A stretch of 64,000 nucleotides of DNA from Gordoniibacillus chartarius (GTDB lineage Bacteria; Bacillota; Bacilli; Paenibacillales; NBRC-103111). The notes beneath the pieces were generated by a model. The model saw only the letters and a list, made by a program, of their open reading frames with translations. It had not been told where the DNA came from and ran no database searches. Below are positions 24,284-32,428 of the stretch, piece after piece. A program made the position numbers and the translations under genes. Each line of letters begins with the position of its first letter. The first letter of the stretch is position 1. The DNA lies in the NCBI RefSeq assembly GCF_042432825.1, contig NZ_JBHLWN010000014.1:90176-154175 (forward strand), written 5' to 3'.

Positions 24284-25237
24284 TCAGACCGTGCTCCTCT
24301 GAGTTTGTAATACGACGGCCCGCTGCGAGCTTAAGGTCGCAACGCACAAGTAGCTCAGGACACCGAACAATCCGCAAACTAATACAGTGTGTGCGAGCGC
24401 CGCCAGCAGTCCCCAGCCTGAAATGCCCACCGTCCATGTAACGAAAGCGCCGGAGATGACCTGCAAGGTGACCAGGATGAACGCGTTACGGGCGTTTGCC
24501 GTCAATCGATGTTCGGCCGGAAAGCTGCGTCTCGCCATCTGGAACAGCAGAAGCAGCACGATGAACAGCAGCGCAGCGGCGACTCTGTGCATAAACACAA
24601 TCCCCGTTGCCCCGGACAGCTCCGGAATGAGCTCGCCGTTACACAGCGGCCATCCTAAACAGCCTCCCGTCGATTTCATGTGCCGGACGTATGCTCCAAG
24701 ATAAATGACGACTAGCGAATAGACCGTAGACAGCCATACCGCTGCCCGGAACAGAGGCGGAGACGGCATGCTCGGCCGCACGGCTTCCTCCTTGGCCGCC
24801 GTCTGGCCTCTGCGGGTATACAGCATCGCAAGAAGCAGCGTACAGGCGAAGGCGAGGAGCGACAAACCGAAATGCGAGGCCAAAATAAGCGGCGACTGCG
24901 GCCATACGACGGCCATTGCCCCGAGTACCGCCTGCAGGAACGTGAAGAAGATCGCACCGCCGACAAAGCGCTTCGCATCCCGGCGCTTATCCACGCGCCA
25001 GACAAGAATCGCAGCCGCGAGCAAGAGCAGCACGATAACGCCGGTGACAGCGCGGTGACTATATTCAATCATAGTGGAGATCGTGTATTCCGGCACGAAC
25101 TTGCCGTTACAGAGCGGCCATTCGCGGCCGCAGCCCAAGCCGGAATCGGTCTTGGTGACAAGCGCCCCCATGAGCACGACGATAAACATGACGATTGCCG
25201 ACCCGTAGGCGGACCATTTTAACGCTTGGAATTTCAT
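24284..25237 (-). CDS. ctaA: Heme A synthase
   Basis: Membrane enzyme that oxidises heme O to heme A for cytochrome aa3-type oxidases. 317 residues, eight helices in two homologous halves. The extracytoplasmic cysteine pairs are visible (SGLGCGREWPLC and STGGCLGWPLC), as are the four heme-ligand histidine contexts (EYSHRAVTG, LASHFGLS, FMHRVAAAL, LAHTVLVC). ATG 25237. Gene alone on its strand here, without ctaB next to it. Together with HemQ it points to aerobic respiration with a heme A oxidase. Confidence 0.95.
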   Translation of the reverse strand: MKFQALKWSAYGSAIVMFIVVLMGALVTKTDSGLGCGREWPLCNGKFVPEYTISTMIEYSHRAVTGVIVLLLLAAAILVWRVDKRRDAKRFVGGAIFFTFLQAVLGAMAVVWPQSPLILASHFGLSLLAFACTLLLAMLYTRRGQTAAKEEAVRPSMPSPPLFRAAVWLSTVYSLVVIYLGAYVRHMKSTGGCLGWPLCNGELIPELSGATGIVFMHRVAAALLFIVLLLLFQMARRSFPAEHRLTANARNAFILVTLQVISGAFVTWTVGISGWGLLAALAHTVLVCGLFGVLSYLCVATLSSQRAVVLQTQRSTV

Positions 25238-25326
25238 GTGTTAGCACCTACTTTCGTTATCAATTATAACGAACGCGGCCCGGCAATGCCATTCGCAATT
25301 GTTACAAAAGGTTGAAACGAGAGCCT

Positions 25327-25674
25327 TTACGATTTGGGCAGGGCGGCAGCCACTTCCAGAGCCCGATTCAAAAATTGCTCGATCTCGTCCCGCGTCTTGC
25401 GCAGCTTGCTGACGAAACGTACGAGCTCCTGCCCTTCCCGATAGGCGATAAAGCTTGGAATGCCCATAATGCCCAGCTCCAAGGACAAGTCCGGCAGCTC
25501 ATCGCGGTCGATCTGGATGAACCGGATCCGTCCTTCATAGTCGCGCTCGAGATCCGGCATGAACGGCTCAATGAAATGGCAGTCCTTGCACCAGGTCGTC
25601 TTGAATACGGCCACCGTCATCGTGCCGTCAGCGATGCGCTCCCGAAAAGCTTCCTCCGTTTTGATATGCTCCAT
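25327..25674 (-). CDS. Thioredoxin-like protein with WCKDC active site
   Basis: 115 residues with thioredoxin fold order; redox motif WCKDC (Cys29, Cys32) instead of WCGPC, and cis-proline in MGIPSFIAY. ATG 25674 lies behind GGAGGCAGGGGAAG. Similar to YbbN/YtpP-type Bacilli proteins (YtpP-like suspected). Being distinct from trxA, it probably serves a special client or acts as a reductant under stress; unknown. Confidence 0.85.
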   Translation of the reverse strand: MEHIKTEEAFRERIADGTMTVAVFKTTWCKDCHFIEPFMPDLERDYEGRIRFIQIDRDELPDLSLELGIMGIPSFIAYREGQELVRFVSKLRKTRDEIEQFLNRALEVAAALPKS

Positions 25675-25762
25675 CTTCCCCTGCCTCCTCCAATCGATTT
25701 GATTCACTTATAGCACTTCCTGTCATGCAAAGTCAAAGCTGTGTACATACACGAAATGGAAG

Positions 25763-25810
25763 TTTACATTTATTTGAAAAAGTGATATCATGTAAATATC
25801 AAGTTGATAT
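25763..25810 (+). promoter_or_regulatory. Promoter and operator dyads of the SPFH operon
   Basis: -35 TTTACA (25763-25768), 17 bp, -10 TATCAT (25786-25791). TGATATCA (25783-25790) covers the -10, and the perfect palindrome ATATCAAGTTGATAT (25796-25810) covers the predicted start point. Strong sign of a repressor site; the ribbon-helix-helix protein encoded second in the operon is a candidate. Confidence 0.65.
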
Positions 25811-25837
25811 ATAACATGAACAAGGAGCTGTTACCCT

Positions 25838-26680
25838 ATGAGAGAGAACAAAGCGTATGCTCTGAACGGCTTTATCGCAATGCTCGCCTTCATCCTTTTG
25901 CTTCTGACCGGTATTCTGGGCTTCGTCATGCAAAGCTTCCTTCTGGCGATTCCAAGTCTGGTCGCGGCTATATTGATCGTCTCCTCCATTGCCGTCGTAC
26001 AGCCGAACGAAGCTCTGGCGCTTACCTTTTTCGGCGAGTACAAAGGTACGGTCCGCGACAGCGGCATTTGGATGGTCACTCCTTTCACGGTCCGCAAGAA
26101 AATATCGCTGAAAGTTCGCAATTTCAACAGTGCCAAGCTCAAGGTGAACGATGTGGAAGGAAATCCGATCGAGATTGCCGCGGTTGTCGTATTCCGGGTC
26201 GTCGATTCGGCAAAAGCGCTGTACGAGGTTGACGATTATGAAACGTTCGTTGAAATTCAGAGCGAGGCCGCGCTTCGCCATGTCGCTTCGAAATATCCTT
26301 ATGATGCCTACGACACGGATGAAATCTCGCTGCGCAGCCATGCCGATTTCGTGGCCACCGAGCTGACCCGCGAGCTGCAATACCGGCTCGAAACCGCAGG
26401 CGTTCAAGTCGTCGAAGCGCGGCTGACTCACCTCGCCTACTCGACGGAGATCGCCAGCGCGATGCTGCAGCGGCAGCAGGCAACCGCCATTCTGGCAGCG
26501 CGGCAGAAGATCGTGGAAGGCGCAGTCGGTATGGTAGAGCAAGCGCTGGCCCAGCTTCAGGAGCATAATATCGTCGAGCTCGACGACGAACGCAAGGCGG
26601 CCATGATCAACAATCTGATGGTGGCGATCGTATCGGACCGGGCCGCGAGTCCGATTATCAACGCCGGAAGCTTGTACTAA
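25838..26680 (+). CDS. SPFH (band 7) domain membrane protein
   Basis: 280 residues: two hydrophobic segments at about 9-29 and 31-52, then an SPFH domain (VVQPNEALALTFFGEYKGTVRDSGIW, SLKVRNFN, DVEGNPIEIAAVVVFRV) and a helical end (MLQRQQATAILAARQKIVEGAV). ATG 25838 follows AAGGAG. SPFH proteins form ring-like membrane microdomain scaffolds. It is co-transcribed with the 64-residue RHH protein starting 13 nt downstream, an arrangement often kept in Bacilli. Specific role unknown. Confidence 0.88.
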   Translation: MRENKAYALNGFIAMLAFILLLLTGILGFVMQSFLLAIPSLVAAILIVSSIAVVQPNEALALTFFGEYKGTVRDSGIWMVTPFTVRKKISLKVRNFNSAKLKVNDVEGNPIEIAAVVVFRVVDSAKALYEVDDYETFVEIQSEAALRHVASKYPYDAYDTDEISLRSHADFVATELTRELQYRLETAGVQVVEARLTHLAYSTEIASAMLQRQQATAILAARQKIVEGAVGMVEQALAQLQEHNIVELDDERKAAMINNLMVAIVSDRAASPIINAGSLY

Positions 26681-26692
26681 GCGCGAACTGAG

Positions 26693-26887
26693 ATGGCCGG
26701 TAAGAAAAATTTTCCGCTGCGCCTCGATCCGGCGCTCTATGAGATACTTGAACGATGGGCGGCCGACGAGCTGCGCAGCGTGAATGGGCATATCGAATTT
26801 CTGCTGCGCGATGCGGCCCAGCGTGCCGGCAGACTGCCCGGGCGGACTTCGGCAAAGATGCCGGGGCCCAGGTCCGAAGACGAATAG
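26693..26887 (+). CDS. Small ribbon-helix-helix (Arc-like) protein
   Basis: 64 residues. NFPLRLDPALYEILERWAADELRSVNGHIEFLLRDA has the strand-helix-helix pattern of Arc/MetJ DNA-binding proteins (basic strand, then RSVNGHIEFLL helix). Start ATG 26693, 13 nt after the SPFH stop; RBS is weak, so translational coupling is likely. It may repress its own operon through the dyads at 25783-25810. It could also be a non-DNA-binding RHH partner. No toxin gene is next to it. Confidence 0.78.
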   Translation: MAGKKNFPLRLDPALYEILERWAADELRSVNGHIEFLLRDAAQRAGRLPGRTSAKMPGPRSEDE

Positions 26888-26894
26888 GCAAAAT

Positions 26895-26947
26895 AAAGCA
26901 CCTCCTGAGTTGACCGTCGTCAAGACCGGTACTGCAGGAGGTGCTTT
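26895..26947. terminator. Bidirectional terminator after the SPFH-RHH operon
   Basis: Arms AAAGCACCTCCTG and CAGGAGGTGCTTT, perfect over 13 bp, between convergent genes. Confidence 0.88.
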
Positions 26948-26965
26948 GTTTACGTTGTGTATAGG

Positions 26966-28618
26966 TTATTCCCTTGTCATCGTTACAAGTCCCGCTTCTT
27001 CGTCCCACTCCACCTTGGCGCCGAACGACTCGGCAATAAAGCGCAGCGGAACATAAGTCGTTCCATTCCGGTTCACCGCCGCGCTAACCAGCGTTACCTC
27101 GGTGCCGTTCAACTGAGCGGTCGCTTCTCCAAGCTTCAGCCCGATGACCGCGCCGGAACGCTCGTCCTTAATGCCGACCGACTGGTTCGCCTCGTCCCAC
27201 GTCACTTCGGCGCCGAAGCGCTCGGCGATGAAACGGGCAGGTACCATCGACACGCCGTCGGAAGTAACATAAGGATGGGAGGAATCGTATTCGTACATAC
27301 CGTACTCATCGTTAACGAACAACGTTACCGTTTGGCGGGTAATATGCAAATCGTCTTTCAGCAGCTTGTATACGGCCGAGCCCGGTTTGAAATTGGCGAG
27401 TACGTCCACGCCTTCCGCGCCGTCCTCCCCGCCCACCTGCAGCGCCCCGGCTGTCGTGGAGACAGCCGTCACTTCCACCGGCCGGTTGTGATTCCAAAGC
27501 TCCGTATCTCCGACGATTCGCAGCCCGATCACCGGCTCCTGCTCTTCATCGTCTTCCAACGGCAGCTCCAGCTCGACATGGGATTTCCGCACGTTAAGCG
27601 AGCTGTCGAGCGACCAGTCGGCCTTCAGGGAGAAGCGCTCGGTAAAGAGCCGATCCCATTCGCTGCCATATTCATCGTATTCATAGTCCTCGAAGTCCTC
27701 GAACTCGTCTTCGGCCGGTTCCGGTTGTTCAAGCTCCTTCAGCACTTTGCCGGCATACTGCTGCAAGGAGGTGAACAGGAACTCGACGGTTAACGTCTTA
27801 TTGTCCAAATAAGCCATATATAAAGACATCATTTCTTCGTATATCTCGACGTAACCATCTTCCTCTTCGCTCTTCATTTCGTCCAGGGACTTCTGGTACG
27901 CTTCCTTCAGCACCGGAGCAAACAGATCATACAGCTGACCGAGCAGCTCCTTCATGCCTTCCTCGTCGGACACAGCGGATTTCAGCAGAGCTTTGCCGAG
28001 CTCCGCCAATTCCGTTCCCTTTACTTCCACATGGACTTTCTGAAGATTCATCGTTTCACCGTTCACGGATTCGTTCGCCTGCGATACCGTCAGCACCGAA
28101 GGGTTCGGTGCATGCTTGATGGCAAACTTCGCGAGCAATGTGGAGAACTCGTGCTCATGCTTGGCCAGCTCAGGCCATAACGTGCTGAACATCGATAAAG
28201 ACAAGCCATTCTCGGCCTCTTGCGCTCGATCCCATATGATCGGCTTTTGGCCGCCGTCGAGCTGCAGCACATACTTTTGATCATCGAGCTGGAACGTAAA
28301 CGGAACGGCCTGCTCCCGATAACGAATCGTCCCCTCGAGCGAAGCATGCCTTGGATCCTTGACAGCCATGCGCGTCAGCTCCAGCTTCAGACCGCCGAGA
28401 AGCTGCGCGATCGCCTTCTCTTCATCTGTTCGATACGTTCCTTTACCAGGGATCAACTCAATGTTCCAAGAACCTTTCCCTTCAATCGACGTTTGTGACA
28501 CATACTGATCCAGCGCTTTCCCGAGATCTACGCCGCCCACAGACTGACATCCGCCGGCGACCGTCAATGCGGCACCCATCATGAGGGTCAACCCGGCCCG
28601 CTTCCACTTATGTATCAA
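26966..28618 (-). CDS. Lipoprotein with C-terminal copper amine oxidase N-like (stalk) domain
   Basis: 550 residues. Signal peptide ending in a lipobox-like AGGC (Cys24). A large N-terminal region of unknown fold (to about 380) includes an acidic stretch EDEFEDFEDYEYDEYGSE. The last 110 residues form the stalk domain repeated in Paenibacillus surface proteins (VNDEYGMYEYDS, VPARFIAERFGAEVTWDE, YVPLRFIAESFGAKVEWDE). Located outside the membrane. TTG 28618 is 8 nt after GAGGAG; a GTG nine bases upstream is embedded next to that site. Function unknown. Confidence 0.83.
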   Translation of the reverse strand: MIHKWKRAGLTLMMGAALTVAGGCQSVGGVDLGKALDQYVSQTSIEGKGSWNIELIPGKGTYRTDEEKAIAQLLGGLKLELTRMAVKDPRHASLEGTIRYREQAVPFTFQLDDQKYVLQLDGGQKPIIWDRAQEAENGLSLSMFSTLWPELAKHEHEFSTLLAKFAIKHAPNPSVLTVSQANESVNGETMNLQKVHVEVKGTELAELGKALLKSAVSDEEGMKELLGQLYDLFAPVLKEAYQKSLDEMKSEEEDGYVEIYEEMMSLYMAYLDNKTLTVEFLFTSLQQYAGKVLKELEQPEPAEDEFEDFEDYEYDEYGSEWDRLFTERFSLKADWSLDSSLNVRKSHVELELPLEDDEEQEPVIGLRIVGDTELWNHNRPVEVTAVSTTAGALQVGGEDGAEGVDVLANFKPGSAVYKLLKDDLHITRQTVTLFVNDEYGMYEYDSSHPYVTSDGVSMVPARFIAERFGAEVTWDEANQSVGIKDERSGAVIGLKLGEATAQLNGTEVTLVSAAVNRNGTTYVPLRFIAESFGAKVEWDEEAGLVTMTRE

Positions 28619-28800
28619 TGCTACCACTCCTCACAACGATTCTATCAAACTTTCCTATCCTACCTTAGTTAACCATAAACCGCTCAACTTGAATAGCGGT
28701 CATTTTACTAACCATGAATTGTTCTGCATACGGTATCAGAGTAACGGTCCGCCGATCAAGACAAAATAATCCTTGAGCGGGATGGGAGGGTACCATATCG

Positions 28801-30069
28801 ATGTGGAAAGCTAAGAGGCGATGGCTGGAGCGACTGCGGGCTTTGCCGCAGCAAATACTGAATCTGCTGAAAGGGAAAATGGGCAACGTCGCGTATTCGC
28901 TGGAGGAAGCACCGGCCGCCGGCGTACTCCATCCGCTGCCCGCCGGCGTTAACCTTATCAAGCAGCAAACCGACAGCCTGCTCCGCCGTCCTCCCCGGGG
29001 TATCGCTCCTTTACCCGCTGCAGAGCAATACCTGGTAGAGCGGCTTCGCGAGGAAGCCGCCCGTTTGAACCGGAACAACGTGACCCGCACCGCCGCTTAT
29101 CTGGACATCTACCGCCAGCATCCCGAACTGCACTGGGCATTCCTCGCTCATATGGTGTCGCGCAACGGCGGCTGGACGATGACCGATTTGAAGGGCGAGC
29201 TGCTGCCGTGCCTGCTCGGCGCAGGGCAGCGCGAGAGCTTGTTTCGCTTCCTCGAACGGGCGAACGGATTGATTTTCTACGACGCCTACCCGCAGCTGTT
29301 ATTGTACCGCGAGAGCACTCGTACCGGCAGGCGGCTCACGCATTTGCTGCCTCACCTCGGCGTAACGGAGTTCATGATCGCCGTATGGGACGAATTTCAT
29401 CGCACGCGCGATTCGGCTCTGCTCACTTGCTGCCTGATCGTGAACGAGCAGCACTTTATCGAGGAACGAATCGTCCAGAGCGCTTATTTTAAAGAACACG
29501 TACTCGACACACTGGCCTTTAAGACTCAATCTCTGCTGCAGATGAATCAAGTGCTGTTTCCTTATGCCGGCCCTGAAGGCGGAAACCGTCTTCGTCTTGC
29601 AGGTCTCATTCTGGAAAATTTCGCCGACCTCTCCGAACGCATCCGCTTCGGCCAGTCCTTATACGCGATTTTGTTCGCCCAACCCGATGTGTACCGCGGC
29701 GCCCATCATTTCGCCGTGAGCACGCCGCATACCGGCTCTCGCGCCGATTATTGGCCGGAGCTGTTCGCCGAAGTTCGGCACAGTGCGCCGAATCCGGTTT
29801 ACCGGCCTCGGCTAAACGGCAGCTGCCTCGCCGCCGGAGCGGAGCCTCTGTTCAGCCCCAGGCTTGCGCATGCATGGAAAGACCGGCCAGTAGAGCCACC
29901 CGAGCCCGGGGATTGGTGCCGTGGCCAGGTCGGCCGAAATGCGCTTAAACTGCTGCCGAGCCGCTTGCACGTTCCGTTCGATTTCGATATGTCTCAGGAA
30001 TACCCGTATGCCTTGAATAAAATAGAACTAGCGATCATGGCTGCACAGGAGCTCGGGACGAAGGCATAA
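28801..30069 (+). CDS. DUF2515 family protein (YppC-like)
   Basis: 422 residues. The central part NNVTRTAAYLDIYRQHPELHWAFLAHMVSRNGGWTMTDLKG is the hallmark of DUF2515 (B. subtilis YppC), followed by LIFYDAYPQLLLY and, late, FAVSTPHTGSRADYWPELF. Soluble, no signal. ATG 28801 with GGGAGGG upstream. Function unknown. Confidence 0.85.
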   Translation: MWKAKRRWLERLRALPQQILNLLKGKMGNVAYSLEEAPAAGVLHPLPAGVNLIKQQTDSLLRRPPRGIAPLPAAEQYLVERLREEAARLNRNNVTRTAAYLDIYRQHPELHWAFLAHMVSRNGGWTMTDLKGELLPCLLGAGQRESLFRFLERANGLIFYDAYPQLLLYRESTRTGRRLTHLLPHLGVTEFMIAVWDEFHRTRDSALLTCCLIVNEQHFIEERIVQSAYFKEHVLDTLAFKTQSLLQMNQVLFPYAGPEGGNRLRLAGLILENFADLSERIRFGQSLYAILFAQPDVYRGAHHFAVSTPHTGSRADYWPELFAEVRHSAPNPVYRPRLNGSCLAAGAEPLFSPRLAHAWKDRPVEPPEPGDWCRGQVGRNALKLLPSRLHVPFDFDMSQEYPYALNKIELAIMAAQELGTKA

Positions 30070-30143
30070 ATCCGTTTCGGCGGAAGGAATACGGGCTTGG
30101 CATGACGAATCGTTCCTCAACAATGAGTGAAAGGAACATGTTC

Positions 30144-30716
30144 ATGACGATTCGTACGCAATTGTATCTCGATGTCGGCGGCGTGCTGGGCACGAACTTG
30201 GACGGGTTTTGGCATTGGTTGGCCGGAGCCGCCGCCATCCCGCACGATCAGCTTCGAGGACGCTATAAGTCCGAGCTCCGCAATACACTGTGGACCGGAG
30301 AACTAAGCGAGCACGGCTTCTGGGACTGGGTCTGCTCGCTGCAAAGCGCCAAGGCTCCCGACGAAGCCCGCGCCTTGCTGCTAACCCATCTGCAGCCAAT
30401 GCCAGCCTTTGCGTCGCTGCCCCAGCTTAGCCGAAAGTACGACATTCACATTTTGAGCAATCACCGGGTTGAATGGTTGAACCCCTTCTTGGTGCCGGTA
30501 AGAAGCCACTTGAACAGTATCACGATCTCAGCCGAAGTACGCTGTGCCAAGCCGGATCCGGCCATCTACCGGATCGCCGCCGCCCACGCCCCGGCCGGCG
30601 CATCGATTCTGTTCGTCGACGACGCCCGGCACAACCTCGACGCCGCGGCTTCCCTCGGGTGGTCGACGCTGCTTGCCGATCCGGACAGCCGCTGGCTGAC
30701 CAAGCTTTTGCATTAA
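30144..30716 (+). CDS. HAD-like hydrolase (YihX-type subfamily)
   Basis: 190 residues. HAD motif I LYLDVGGVLG (nucleophile Asp; the second Asp replaced by Gly, as in the D-x-G-x-V subgroup), motif II HILSNHR, motif III lysine in RCAKPDPAIY, motif IV LFVDDARHNLDAA. Probably a phosphatase on a small phospho-metabolite. ATG 30144 is 8 nt from AAGGA; two earlier in-frame ATGs are less well placed. Substrate unknown. Confidence 0.85.
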   Translation: MTIRTQLYLDVGGVLGTNLDGFWHWLAGAAAIPHDQLRGRYKSELRNTLWTGELSEHGFWDWVCSLQSAKAPDEARALLLTHLQPMPAFASLPQLSRKYDIHILSNHRVEWLNPFLVPVRSHLNSITISAEVRCAKPDPAIYRIAAAHAPAGASILFVDDARHNLDAAASLGWSTLLADPDSRWLTKLLH

Positions 30717-30792
30717 CCCGTTCTCCCATCGACTATCCTGTTTCCATTTTGGAAAAAATGAATCCATCAACTAAACAACAAGGAACATGTCG

Positions 30793-31266
30793 ATGATAGA
30801 CTATCTCATTCTGGGCTTAATCTGGATCTTGACCTTTGTTATGGTCGTAACAACAACGCCTCGGGACATGCTCCGCGAAGCTCTGGCCATCTTCATGTTC
30901 AAGCACTCGTTAACATGGCTGTTTGGCTTATTGGTTGTTGAATATAAACTCATCGAATATCCCGTCAGGGAGTTTCCCTATGCGTCAAAAAGCAGCTTTT
31001 CTTTCGAGTATTTCATTTACCCTGCTATTTGTATCATGTTTAATCTGAGATTCCCCAGAAAGAAGAGCATGCTCCATCAGATCGGCTGGTTTGTATGGTT
31101 CCCGTCCTGGATGACCATCCTTGAGGTCTTAGTGGAGAAGTATACGAACCTCATTCATTACGTCAACTGGAGCTGGTACTGGACATGGCTTTCCTTACTG
31201 CTGACTTTCGGCTTATCTCGTATGTATTTCATCTGGTTTATGAAAAAAAGAACGGGGGCCCGCTGA
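30793..31266 (+). CDS. CBO0543-type integral membrane protein, copy 1
   Basis: 157 residues, about four or five membrane helices, rich in Trp/Tyr/Phe (WFVWFPSWMTILEVLVEKYTNL, WSWYWTWLSLLLTFGLSRMYFIWFM). The W-x-W-x-W C-terminal end is typical of the CBO0543 family of Firmicute membrane proteins. ATG 30793 follows AAGGAAC. Function unknown. It is convergent with a second family member. Confidence 0.75.
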   Translation: MIDYLILGLIWILTFVMVVTTTPRDMLREALAIFMFKHSLTWLFGLLVVEYKLIEYPVREFPYASKSSFSFEYFIYPAICIMFNLRFPRKKSMLHQIGWFVWFPSWMTILEVLVEKYTNLIHYVNWSWYWTWLSLLLTFGLSRMYFIWFMKKRTGAR

Positions 31267-31362
31267 TCGCATTGGATCTTTGCAGGCCCCCTAAGATATT
31301 GTCTTCGTTTATGATCTCCAGCAGTTCCCATCAGTTGAGTGTACTCCTCCCGCTACATCAGT

Positions 31363-31938
31363 TTAAATCGATTTGATTTTTGATGTTTTCATTTTTTGAA
31401 ACAAAGAGGTTAACATGTAAGCTCCCTCAAAAAGAACTAAATAAATCAAAAAGATGATGATGTAATTTACCCATTTATACTTAACAAATAATCCGTACAT
31501 GACCAAAATTGGCTTGAATCCAAATCCAAATGCCAATGCCGTCAAAAAAGCATATAAATGAAAGTTTTTATTACGTTCGAGGGTCCATTGATATACGAAC
31601 ATAATAGCTACAGGAATCAGTGACGCATCTAATGAAATACTGGGCAGGAAAGGAAGGACATGATAGGGATATCCCCATAGCCCATAACGTATGCCAGACG
31701 TATCTGTATAGGCAAAAAGCACATGCGTAGAATATCCAAAAAAACCAATCTGGTATATCCTCGAACGATCAATGAACAAGTAAACGAGTATCAGTGGAGC
31801 AATAAGCATGACCAGATTAGTCCAAAACTGCCAAGTTGAAAAGTTCGAATAGGCGAACCAATAGGCAACACCTTGATGCGTAAGATTTTCTTGGCTAGAA
31901 ACCAATTGTTCAAAATACTCATTTACGGTCTGAGTCAT
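31363..31938 (-). CDS. CBO0543-like integral membrane protein, copy 2
   Basis: 191 residues with five or six membrane helices (LVMLIAPLILVYLFID, GFFGYSTHVLFAYTD, VNYIIIFLIYLVLFEG). ATG 31938 with GAAGGGGG upstream. Base composition is visibly more AT-rich than the surrounding genes, suggesting transfer or relaxed selection. Family assignment is by general appearance and pairing with the neighbour. A decayed fragment lies just beyond its promoter side. Confidence 0.62.
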   Translation of the reverse strand: MTQTVNEYFEQLVSSQENLTHQGVAYWFAYSNFSTWQFWTNLVMLIAPLILVYLFIDRSRIYQIGFFGYSTHVLFAYTDTSGIRYGLWGYPYHVLPFLPSISLDASLIPVAIMFVYQWTLERNKNFHLYAFLTALAFGFGFKPILVMYGLFVKYKWVNYIIIFLIYLVLFEGAYMLTSLFQKMKTSKIKSI

Positions 31939-32101
31939 CAATGTGCAACCCCCTTCGGTTCTAAGGTGCACCAGTTATCAACAAAATATCCGTTATGGAC
32001 TCCGAGTGTGTGTGTTAATGTCCGCAACAGGCGGGATTTCGATCGACACAAGTATGGCTGCCTAGCCAGTTGTAGATTTCGAATAGTCATCGATATAACG
32101 G

Positions 32102-32260
32102 AAGGCCGGGGTCATCTTTGGGTTCCTTGTTGCAGCCGTAGGGATCGGAACTTTCGCCGGGGGGACAGATACGCATGCAATGTCGCGATATGGAGGCTAT
32201 GTACCGAAAACGGTCGGGGAATCCATTGAAATGGCGTATTGGTACTATTTCTTGAAATAG
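32102..32260 (+). pseudogene. Possible gene remnant encoding a membrane-protein C-terminus
   Basis: A 52-codon stretch ends at TAG 32258-32260. It encodes one hydrophobic helix (GVIFGFLVAAVGIGTFAGG) followed by a structured-looking hydrophilic end (TDTHAMSRYGGYVPKTVGES; then MAYWYYFLK). A stop codon sits immediately upstream in the frame and there is no start or RBS. It looks like the tail of a decayed membrane protein gene. The rest of 31939-32428 holds no gene except the sufB terminator. Confidence 0.4.
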
Positions 32261-32292
32261 TGAGAAGAAGAATGAAGTGTTGTAAAAAATGA

Positions 32293-32340
32293 GAAAAGAG
32301 GTCCCCTCGATCATCAATGATGACTTTGAGGTGCCTCTTT
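32293..32340. terminator. Terminator of the suf operon
   Basis: Arms AAAAGAGG and CCTCTTTT with inner dyads; U-rich on both strands; it follows sufB at some distance (about 90 nt). Confidence 0.7.
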
Positions 32341-32428
32341 TCGTTTGCGGCCGCGCAGCTTCGGCATTAATTTTATCAAGCTTCTTGAACCGGTATCGCT
32401 CGTATTACAGAAATCGATGCTACAAGGC

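Noticed and set aside
26693..26887. Toxin-antitoxin antitoxin
   Set aside because: The RHH protein follows an SPFH gene and has no small toxin gene beside it.
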